The notes under the pieces were generated by a model. It saw only the letters and a list, made by a program, of their open reading frames with translations, was not told where the DNA came from and made no database searches. Shown here one piece after another: positions 6,280 to 12,242 of a stretch of 13,138 nt of DNA. Location of the stretch: assembly GCA_900550315.1 (NCBI GenBank), contig URRK01000025.1, positions 1 to 13,138 of the forward strand. The letters are read 5' to 3'. The position numbers were made by a program, and so were the translations under genes. Source of the stretch: an uncultured Oscillospiraceae bacterium (GTDB lineage: Bacteria > Bacillota > Clostridia > Oscillospirales > Acutalibacteraceae). Each line of letters starts with the position of its first letter. Position 1 is the stretch's first letter.

Positions 6280-6897
6280 TTAAAAGCCGATTTTTTCGCC
6301 CATTAGGGCCTTTTGGGCCAAGGCCCGGCGCTGTGCCGGGCTAAGCCCCGAAACGCTGGGCTTGGCAGCCACGCCAACCGTCGCGTGCAGCCCGTTTTCG
6401 GTGGGCCGCTCGGCGCGGGGGGCCGGCTGCGCGGCCGGTTTTGGTACGGCGCAGTTTTGGGCCGGATCTTGCATAATCTGTTCTAAATACGCTGCCGCGG
6501 CGGCAACCTGCGGGGCAACCCCGTTTTGTATTAGCAGATCCGCCAGCTCCCCGCCCGGTTTGGCCGGGGCAGCCGCTGCTGTACCTTGGCTTTTGGGGGC
6601 TTCGGCCTTTGGTTTGGCCGGCTCCCCCTTTAGCTGTTGCTGCAGCTGCTCGTTTTGCTGCTGCAGCTGCTTCATTTCTTTAAATCGCCCGTCAATTATT
6701 TTTTGCACCCGCTCGGCAAAGGCCTCTTTAAACCTTCCCTGAATCAGGCTTTCAAAATCCGCACGGTCGGCGTCACCGTTTTGCGGCGGTTGCGATTGCT
6801 TGGCTGCTGTACGCCCGCTCTTTTCTAATTGGTTTTCCGGGGTGGTCAGCACGCTCTTTTCCTCCGCCGCAGGTAATTGCGGTTTACTATTTTCCAT
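6280..6897 (-). CDS. Phage scaffold-like protein preceding the major capsid gene
   Basis: The 205-residue product is low in complexity and highly charged or polar, as scaffolding proteins often are. A disordered N-terminus (about 1-45) is followed by DFESLIQGRFKEAFAERVQKIIDGRFKE (46-74). The last is a helical block that I associate with clostridial phage proteins placed just before N4-gp56 capsid genes. Then come a Gln-rich coiled coil MKQLQQQNEQLQQQL, an Ala/Pro/Lys linker, and a helical C-terminal region ending SPAQRRALAQKALMGEKIGF. A perfect AAAGGAGG lies seven bases before the ATG. It is the first gene of the minus-strand operon. Scaffold function is inferred from position, length and composition. 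A minor structural or accessory capsid protein is the alternative. Confidence 0.7.
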   Translation of the reverse strand: MENSKPQLPAAEEKSVLTTPENQLEKSGRTAAKQSQPPQNGDADRADFESLIQGRFKEAFAERVQKIIDGRFKEMKQLQQQNEQLQQQLKGEPAKPKAEAPKSQGTAAAAPAKPGGELADLLIQNGVAPQVAAAAAYLEQIMQDPAQNCAVPKPAAQPAPRAERPTENGLHATVGVAAKPSVSGLSPAQRRALAQKALMGEKIGF

Positions 6898-6968
6898 TTT
6901 GGCGCCTCCTTTGAAAAATTCATCGTCTGTTCCGAAGGGTCAACGCCCGTGAGCTCCCGGGTGTAGCA

Positions 6969-6980
6969 GTATTATAATAC
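6969..6980 (-). promoter_or_regulatory. Palindromic -10 element upstream of the capsid operon
   Basis: GTATTATAATAC is a perfect 12-bp palindrome, so it contains TATAAT on both strands. On the minus strand it lies 74 nt before the scaffold start. No acceptable TTGACA-like -35 sits 16-18 nt upstream (GGGAAG at the right distance). The promoter may therefore need an activator, or be read by another sigma factor. A weak one-mismatch fit to a sigma-K -10 (CATANNNTA) is noted but not relied on. Confidence 0.4.
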
Positions 6981-7041
6981 GGCGGCAAATAAACTTCCCC
7001 CCACCATTTTGCAGCAAAACAAAAAACACTCAAAACGGCCT

Positions 7042-7057
7042 AAAACCGCGCGGTTTT
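7042..7057. repeat. Palindrome with T-run, terminator-like
   Basis: AAAACCGCGCGGTTTT is a perfect 16-bp palindrome continuing into TT and then CGCTTTTT. It resembles a small bidirectional terminator, although no gene on either side runs toward it. Confidence 0.45.
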
Positions 7058-7082
7058 TTCGCTTTTTGGGTTGAACCTGTAA

Positions 7083-7100
7083 CGCCGGCTAAAACCGGCG
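7083..7100. repeat. REP-like hairpin
   Basis: CGCCGG (7083-7088) and CCGGCG (7095-7100) flank a six-base CTAAAA loop. A mismatch and then GTA/TAC outside extend it. It looks like a dispersed extragenic palindrome, but only one copy is in the window. Confidence 0.4.
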
Positions 7101-7106
7101 CTACAA

Positions 7107-7130
7107 GCGCACTTACAAACACCGGTGCGC
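7107..7130. repeat. Third hairpin of the intergenic cluster
   Basis: GCGCAC (7107-7112) pairs with GTGCGC (7125-7130) and is followed by CTTTTAAAAAG. It directly follows the REP-like hairpin. Confidence 0.35.
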
Positions 7131-7261
7131 CTTTTAAAAAGTTGGCCTGCTTTTTTTGGGTTGGTAAAACACCCCCCCGCGACCAAAGCCGGGGCACCCA
7201 CTAAGCCCCCAAAAGTTTGTGCAAAAGGGCCAATTTGCCCAAAAATAAGACACGCGGCAAA

Positions 7262-7299
7262 ATCTGCCCGTTTCTATTTTTCGGCAGGGCAGATATAAT
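7262..7299 (+). promoter_or_regulatory. Promoter with 8-bp inverted repeat upstream of the DUF308-MMPL operon
   Basis: A perfect -10 TATAAT (7294-7299) has only a weak -35 (TTTCTA, 7271-7276) at 17 nt. ATCTGCCC (7262-7269) and GGGCAGAT (7287-7294) are perfect inverted repeats that bracket the -35 and touch the -10. Such placement fits an operator for a dimeric repressor or an activator. No regulator gene is present in the window. Confidence 0.55.
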
Positions 7300-7332
7300 A
7301 CATTAGGATTAAATTTTAAAGGAGGAATTGTA

Positions 7333-7929
7333 ATGCGTCATACCGCCCCAATGAAAACGGCAAAAATAGGCTGCATGGTGGTTTCGGCTTTGCTTTGTTT
7401 GGCCGGGCTCATGTTTATTTGCTACCCGTCGTTTTCGGTTCGCTTTATTGGCACCCTGTGCGGCATTATTTGCATTGCCTTTGGCGCGTTTAAGCTGGTT
7501 GGCTACTTCTCGCGCGATTTGTACCGCTTAGCCTTTCAGTACGACTTAGCGTTTGGCCTGCTTTTAATTGCGCTGGGCATAGTGCTGCTTACACGCCCCT
7601 CCGGCCTGCTGTGGCTGGTGTGCATAGTGTTGGGCATTTCGGTTTTAACCGACGGCCTATTTAAAATTCAAATAGCCGTAGACGCCAAAAGCTTTGGCCT
7701 TAGCACCTGGTGGTTAATTTTAGCTGTTGCTGTTTTGGCCGTTGTTGCCGGATTGCTTGTAGTGCTTCGACCAACCGAAAGCAGCCGCCTGCTTACCGTT
7801 TTGCTGGGTCTTAATTTGCTGATAGAAGGCATTTTAAACCTTAGCACCATGCTTACCGCGGTAAAAATTATTCGGCACCAACAGCCCGATGTGGTTGAGG
7901 TGCACATTCACGAAGAAGGAGAGAAATAA
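7333..7929 (+). CDS. DUF308 / HdeD-like six-helix membrane protein
   Basis: The 198-residue product has six hydrophobic segments (about 10-32, 34-56, 68-88, 90-110, 124-144 and 150-172). These are arranged as repeated pairs with glycine-rich turns, such as GIICIAFGAFKLVGYF, LLIALGIVLLTRP and VLGISVLTDGLFKI. That is the pattern of DUF308, the family that includes the acid-resistance membrane protein HdeD. The acidic, His-containing tail PDVVEVHIHEEGEK is cytoplasmic or external and of unknown role. The start ATG has a perfect AAAGGAGG site. It is the first gene of a plus-strand operon and its stop lies six bases before the MMPL transporter start, so the two are cotranscribed. A role in envelope stress or in supporting the exporter is inferred from this context. 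Confidence 0.85.
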   Translation: MRHTAPMKTAKIGCMVVSALLCLAGLMFICYPSFSVRFIGTLCGIICIAFGAFKLVGYFSRDLYRLAFQYDLAFGLLLIALGIVLLTRPSGLLWLVCIVLGISVLTDGLFKIQIAVDAKSFGLSTWWLILAVAVLAVVAGLLVVLRPTESSRLLTVLLGLNLLIEGILNLSTMLTAVKIIRHQQPDVVEVHIHEEGEK

Positions 7930-7935
7930 TCAGCC

Positions 7936-10026
7936 ATGCGTTTTTCTAAAGCGGTTGTAAAATTCCGTATTCCAATTATCATTTTGGCTTTAATTTTGGC
8001 TGTGCCCTCGGTTTTAGGGATGATAGGGACCCGCATTAACTACGATATGCTGGACTATTTGCCTGACACCATGGACACCGTAGTAGGCCAACAAAAGCTG
8101 TTAGATGACTTTGGCAAGGGCGCGTTTTCCTTTATTATTGTAGAGGATATGCCGGACAAGGATGTAAGCGCCTTAAAGCAAAAAATTGAAAAGGTGGACC
8201 ATGTTGAAACGGTTTTGTGGTACGATTCGCTGGTAGATATTTCGGTGCCGAAAGAGCTGCTGCCTGAAAAAATTTACAACGAATTCAACACCAAAAACGC
8301 CACCATGCTGGCCGTTTTCTTTAACACCTCCACCTCGGCAGATATTACCATGGACGCCGTGCGGGAGATCCGCTCTATTGCCGGCAAACAGTGCTTTGTT
8401 AGCGGGATGTCGGCCCTGGTTACCGATTTAAAAGACCTTTGCGAAAAAGAGGAACCCATTTACGTTGCCATTGCCGTTGTTCTGGCCGCCGTTGCCATGG
8501 TGGTGTTCTTAGACGGCTGGCTGGTTCCGTTTGTGTTTTTGGCCAGCATTGGTTTAATGATTTTGCTGAACCTTGGCACCAACTACTTCTTTGGCGAGGT
8601 TTCGTACATTACCAAAGCGCTTTCGGCCGTTTTGCAGTTGGCCGTTACCATGGACTATTCTATTTTCCTGTGGCACAGCTACAATGAAGAGCGCGAGCAT
8701 TTTGATGACCACAAAAAGGCCATGGAGGTTGCCATTAGCAAGACCCTGACCTCGGTAGTGGGCAGCTCGCTTACAACGGTTGCCGGCTTTGCAGCTTTGT
8801 GTTTTATGACCTTTACCTTAGGGCGCGATTTAGGCATTGTAATGGCCAAGGGCGTTATTTTAGGCGTTATTGGCTGCGTTACCGTGCTGCCCTCTATGAT
8901 TTTGGTATTAGATAAACCCCTGCACGCCACCCGCCACCGCCCGCTGCTGCCGGATATGAACGGCTTAGCCCGCGGCGTGGTAAAAATTTTCCCGGTGTTT
9001 TTAATCATCTTTGCCTTGTTAATCGTCCCCTCCCTTTACGGGTACCAAAAAACCAACGACGAGGTTTATTACGACATGGGACAGTGCCTGCCGGAGGATA
9101 TGGAGTATGTTATTGCAAACTCCAAACTGTCGGAGGACTTTAACATAGCCTCTACCCACATGATTTTAATTGACGCCAAAACCGACCCCAAGCAGGTGCG
9201 CAATATGTGCAGCGAAATGGAAAAGGTAGACGGCGTAAAGTATGTGCTGGGGCTGGAATCGGTTATTGGCTCCCGCGTGCCGGAGGAGGTTTTGCCCGAG
9301 CGCTTAACAAAGGTGCTGAAAAGTGATAATTTAGAGCTGCTGCTGGTAAACTCCTCTTACAAAGTAGCAAGCGACAAGGTAAACGCCCAAATTAACGAGC
9401 TGAACACCATTTTGAAAAAGTACGACCAAAACGGTATGCTAATTGGCGAGGCCCCCTGCATGAAGGATATGATTGAAACCACCAATCACGACTTCCAGGT
9501 TGTAAACGCCGTTTCAATTGTTGCCATTTTTGTCATCATTCTGCTGGTAGAACGCAGCATCTCTTTACCGTTTATTTTAATTGCGGTTATTGAGCTGGCC
9601 ATTTTCATTAACCTGGGTCTGCCGCATTACCTTGGGCAGTCGCTGCCGTTTATTGCCCCTATTTGCATTAGTACCATTCAGCTGGGCGCCACGGTAGACT
9701 ACGCAATTTTAATGACAACCCGTTACAAAGCCGAGCGCATTGCCTTAAAGCCCAAAGCCCAGGCGGTACAAATTGCGCTGGCCACCTCAATCCCCTCTAT
9801 TATTGTTAGCGGCATGGGGCTGTTTGCAGCAACCTTTGGCGTAGCAATATATTCGGATATTGACATTATTAGCTCTATGTGTATGTTAATGGCTCGCGGC
9901 GCAATTATTAGTATGCTGCTGGTTATCTTTATTCTGCCGGCGCTGCTCATGCTGTGCGACCGCCTGATTTGCGCCACCACGCTTGGTATGCGCCACCTTA
10001 AAAAGCAAAAGAATTTGGAGGTTTGA
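7936..10026 (+). CDS. MMPL/RND-family transporter
   Basis: The 696-residue protein has the duplicated RND/MMPL plan. TM1 (about 10-30) is followed by an extracytoplasmic domain (about 32-170), a block of five helices (about 172-330), TM7 (about 350-370), a second external domain (about 372-530) and a final five-helix block (about 535-680). The helical blocks carry the paired motifs VTMDYSIFLWHSY (Asp240-Tyr241) and ATVDYAILMTTRY (Asp588-Tyr589), matching the proton-relay Asp-Tyr pairs of MmpL proteins. It probably exports a lipid or hydrophobic envelope compound using the proton gradient; the substrate is unknown. The start follows AGGAG at 7917-7921 with a rather long 14-nt spacing. The stop is fused to the ribosome site of the next gene (GGAGGTTTGA), so these two are coupled. 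Confidence 0.92.
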   Translation: MRFSKAVVKFRIPIIILALILAVPSVLGMIGTRINYDMLDYLPDTMDTVVGQQKLLDDFGKGAFSFIIVEDMPDKDVSALKQKIEKVDHVETVLWYDSLVDISVPKELLPEKIYNEFNTKNATMLAVFFNTSTSADITMDAVREIRSIAGKQCFVSGMSALVTDLKDLCEKEEPIYVAIAVVLAAVAMVVFLDGWLVPFVFLASIGLMILLNLGTNYFFGEVSYITKALSAVLQLAVTMDYSIFLWHSYNEEREHFDDHKKAMEVAISKTLTSVVGSSLTTVAGFAALCFMTFTLGRDLGIVMAKGVILGVIGCVTVLPSMILVLDKPLHATRHRPLLPDMNGLARGVVKIFPVFLIIFALLIVPSLYGYQKTNDEVYYDMGQCLPEDMEYVIANSKLSEDFNIASTHMILIDAKTDPKQVRNMCSEMEKVDGVKYVLGLESVIGSRVPEEVLPERLTKVLKSDNLELLLVNSSYKVASDKVNAQINELNTILKKYDQNGMLIGEAPCMKDMIETTNHDFQVVNAVSIVAIFVIILLVERSISLPFILIAVIELAIFINLGLPHYLGQSLPFIAPICISTIQLGATVDYAILMTTRYKAERIALKPKAQAVQIALATSIPSIIVSGMGLFAATFGVAIYSDIDIISSMCMLMARGAIISMLLVIFILPALLMLCDRLICATTLGMRHLKKQKNLEV

Positions 10027-10031
10027 AGTTT

Positions 10032-11876
10032 ATGAAAAAATTTATTCAAAAACCTATTGCCGTAGCGCTTTCGGCCGCCTTGCTTGTTAGCAGCCTGGGC
10101 GCGGGTGCTTATGCCCTAAACCAAAAGCCAACCGAAACCGCCAAAACCGAAACCGCTTCGGCCAACCCCTCCTCCAGCAGCAAGGACGAGGCCGTTTACA
10201 AGGACGAAACGGTTTATGTGCTGGCCGGAGCCGACGGAACGGTAGAAAAAATTATTGTAAGCGATTGGATTAAAAATGCCCTTGGTGCCGCTACCTTAAC
10301 CGACGCCGGCAATTTAAAGGATGTTGAAAATGTTAAGGGCGACGAAAGCTACACCCTAAACCAAAACAATATGCGCGTTTGGGACGCAAAGGGCAACGAC
10401 ATTTACTGCAAAGGCACCGTCGAGCAGGCCCTGCCGGTAAACCTAAAGGTTACCTACAAGCTAAACGGCAAAACCGTTTCGCCCACCGAGCTGGTTGGCA
10501 AAAGCGGCCATGTTACCCTACGGTATGAGTACCAGAACAACCAGTACGAAACCGTTAGCATTGACGGCAAAAAAGAAAAAATCTATGTTCCGTTTGGAAT
10601 GCTCACCGGCGCACTGTTAGATAACAGCGTGTTTAAAAATGTAACCGTTACCAACGGTAAGCTGTTAAACGACGGCGACCGCACCGCCGTGGTAGGCTTT
10701 GCCCTTCCCGGCCTGCAGGAAAGCCTGTCGTTGGATTCCGACAAGTTTGAAATTCCCAGCTACTTTGAAATTAGCGCCGATGTTCAGGGCTTTACGCTGA
10801 ACGAAACGGTTACCATTGCCACCAACGGCATTTTTAATGAAATTGATACTTCTAAGTTCAATTCGGTTAGCGACCTTACCGCCGGGCTGGACAAATTAAA
10901 CAGCGCCATGACCCAGCTGGTAAACGGCTCTAACGCCTTGTACGGCGGGCTAACTACCCTGCTGGAAAAATCCGGCCAATTGGTACAGGGAATTGACGCC
11001 CTTGCCGCCGGCGCCGGCAAGCTAAAATCCGGTACCGAGCAGCTCTCCAGCGGATTAAACGAGTTAACGGCCAACAATTCTACCCTGCAGGCAGGTACTG
11101 CCGAGCTGGTTGCCAGCGTTTACAGCACCGCCAACAGCCAGCTAAAGCAAAGCCTGGCGCAGTACGCCGCCTACGGCGTTACCGCCCCAACCCTAACCGC
11201 TAAAAATTACGCCACCGAGCTGGATAAACTGGTTAAACAGCTTTCGGCCATTTTCTCGGAGGAAAATATTACTGCGCAGGTACGCGCCGGGGTGTTAAAA
11301 CAGGTTTTAGCTACCGTCGGCATAGACCAAAACACTTATAACAACCTGCCCGCTGCCAACAAAGCCGCTATTGACGCGCAGGTTACCGCCGCCATGCAGG
11401 GCGCCAAGGCGCAGGCCCAGCTAAAGGCCGCTAAGGAGCAGGCCGCTGCCGGCTTAAAGCAAATTACCGACCTAAAAGCCCAGCTGGAAAAGGTTAATAA
11501 ATACCAGGCCGGCGTAAACAATTACACCAACGGCGTTGCTTCGGCCGCCAGCGGCGCTACCGAGCTAAAGGCCGGCACCGCCGAGCTTTACAACGGCATT
11601 TTAACCTTAAAGAACGGCGCCCCCGCTTTGGTAAACGGTGTAACCGAGTTAAAATCCGGCTCGTTAAAGCTAAGCACCGGCATTAAACAGTTTAACGCCC
11701 AGGGCGTGCAAAAGCTAAGCGACGCCGTAAACGGCGACTTGGGCGGCCTGGTTACCCGCTTAAAGGCCGTGGTAGATGTTTCTAAAAACTACCGCTCCTT
11801 CTCCGGCATTACCAACGAAATGGACGGTCAGGTTAAATTTGTTTACCGCACCGCCGCGGTAGATTCCGCAAAATAG
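10032..11876 (+). CDS. Secreted protein with xxxLxxG heptad repeats (YhgE/Pip-like)
   Basis: The 614-residue product has a clear signal peptide (KK.., hydrophobic core, probable cleavage after GAYA, residue 28). A Ser/Thr/Lys-rich linker (30-55) and a beta-rich domain (about 60-280) follow. Two tracts of x-x-x-Leu-x-x-Gly heptads come next: about 285-355 (LVQGIDA, LAAGAGK, LKSGTEQ, LSSGLNE) and about 497-556 (LKAGTAE, LYNGILT, LKNGAPA, LVNGVTE, LKSGSLK, LSTGIKQ). They are separated by a coiled-coil-like Ala/Gln/Lys helix (about 440-490). These heptads typify the YhgE/Pip group, but the C-terminal membrane domain of that group is absent. TTG at 10023 is only one base from the ribosome site GGAGG (10017-10021), so ATG 10032 is chosen. 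Its position after MMPL suggests an external partner for the transporter. Confidence 0.85.
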   Translation: MKKFIQKPIAVALSAALLVSSLGAGAYALNQKPTETAKTETASANPSSSSKDEAVYKDETVYVLAGADGTVEKIIVSDWIKNALGAATLTDAGNLKDVENVKGDESYTLNQNNMRVWDAKGNDIYCKGTVEQALPVNLKVTYKLNGKTVSPTELVGKSGHVTLRYEYQNNQYETVSIDGKKEKIYVPFGMLTGALLDNSVFKNVTVTNGKLLNDGDRTAVVGFALPGLQESLSLDSDKFEIPSYFEISADVQGFTLNETVTIATNGIFNEIDTSKFNSVSDLTAGLDKLNSAMTQLVNGSNALYGGLTTLLEKSGQLVQGIDALAAGAGKLKSGTEQLSSGLNELTANNSTLQAGTAELVASVYSTANSQLKQSLAQYAAYGVTAPTLTAKNYATELDKLVKQLSAIFSEENITAQVRAGVLKQVLATVGIDQNTYNNLPAANKAAIDAQVTAAMQGAKAQAQLKAAKEQAAAGLKQITDLKAQLEKVNKYQAGVNNYTNGVASAASGATELKAGTAELYNGILTLKNGAPALVNGVTELKSGSLKLSTGIKQFNAQGVQKLSDAVNGDLGGLVTRLKAVVDVSKNYRSFSGITNEMDGQVKFVYRTAAVDSAK

Positions 11877-11894
11877 GCTTTCCCCCACTTCTTT

Positions 11895-11928
11895 CCCCGC
11901 TAAGGCTTTGCCTTGGCGGGGCTTTTTT
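11895..11928 (+). terminator. Strong intrinsic terminator of the DUF308-MMPL operon
   Basis: CCCCGCTAAGGC (11895-11906) pairs with GCCTTGGCGGGG (11910-11921) over 12 positions, one of them a G-U pair, around a TTT loop. C and six Ts follow. It lies 18 bases after the stop codon. Confidence 0.9.
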
Positions 11929-12151
11929 GTTTTGGGGCTTTATTGCCCTTTTGGGTGCTTGGGTAAGCCCGTCAAGGGGTAAACGCCGCACGGCTGCGCC
12001 CCTTTATGCCCGCAGCAAGGCGCAAAATTACCCGTAAGGCGTTAGCCCAGCGGGCAAGTGCTTTGCCGCTCTAAAATAAACCGCCCTTACCCCTGCCACC
12101 TTTGCAATTTTACCTTAAAAGCTTAAAATTCAAAATAATACCAATTTGTAA
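11929..12151. other. Gene-free structured intergenic stretch
   Basis: No credible gene is present. AAGGGG (11974-11979) pairs with CCCCTT (11999-12004) around GCCG/CGGC. TGCCCGC (12007-12013) pairs with GCGGGCA (12050-12056) around 36 nt. These two adjacent hairpins form a compact GC-rich element. The remainder is A/T-rich and leads into the murD promoter. Confidence 0.45.
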
Positions 12152-12180
12152 TTGATATTTTTGGTTAAAGCCTTTATAAT
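12152..12180 (+). promoter_or_regulatory. Sigma-A promoter of murD
   Basis: TTGATA (12152-12157), 17 nt, TATAAT (12175-12180): one mismatch from consensus. The predicted start is near 12187, giving a leader of about 56 nt with no obvious riboswitch. Confidence 0.8.
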
Positions 12181-12242
12181 ATAAAGTGTATTAAAGTACA
12201 TTTACGGCGGTTGCTTTAAATGTTTTTTGGAGGTTTTTGTAA

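Larger units (their letters stand above)
2613..6897 (-). mobile_element. Phage-derived capsid cassette (scaffold, capsid, connector, tail, small ORF)
   Basis: Five consecutive minus-strand genes carry head and tail-type functions. They share strong ribosome sites and tight spacing (58, 57, 4 nt, then a 7-nt overlap), so they form one operon. The cassette has no portal, terminase, protease, integrase, repressor or lysis gene on either side within the window. It ends at host-type genes: sigE on the left and the DUF308-MMPL operon on the right. I looked for matching direct repeats at its borders (2314-2612 against 6898-7332) and saw none, so the boundaries given are those of the genes. It is a prophage remnant or a retained shell-forming operon. 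Confidence 0.7.
6898..7332. other. Divergent intergenic region between capsid operon and DUF308 operon
   Basis: This 435-bp stretch has no credible gene on either strand. It holds the leader of the capsid operon, with a small CCCG/CGGG hairpin at 6946-6961. It also holds a 12-bp palindromic -10 sequence, a cluster of three hairpins (7042-7130), and the promoter and inverted repeat of the plus-strand operon. I see no remnant of a portal or terminase gene. Confidence 0.6.

Noticed and set aside
6870..6975. Minus-strand frame upstream of the scaffold gene reading like a protein end (RELTGVDPSEQ)
   Set aside because: An in-frame stop lies inside the -10 palindrome and no start or ribosome site is present, so it is too short to support a gene remnant.
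7224..7236. 13-base word AAAGGGCCAATTT also found at 1502-1514
   Set aside because: One such shared word is expected by chance in a window of this size, and flanks do not match, so it is not taken as an attachment repeat.
2314..7332. CRISPR arrays, tRNA or rRNA genes, or att direct repeats around the cassette
   Set aside because: No regularly spaced repeats, cloverleaf sequences or matching border repeats were seen.
10023..10031. TTG start for the heptad-repeat protein
   Set aside because: It is one base from the ribosome site; ATG 10032 has proper spacing and begins a normal signal peptide.
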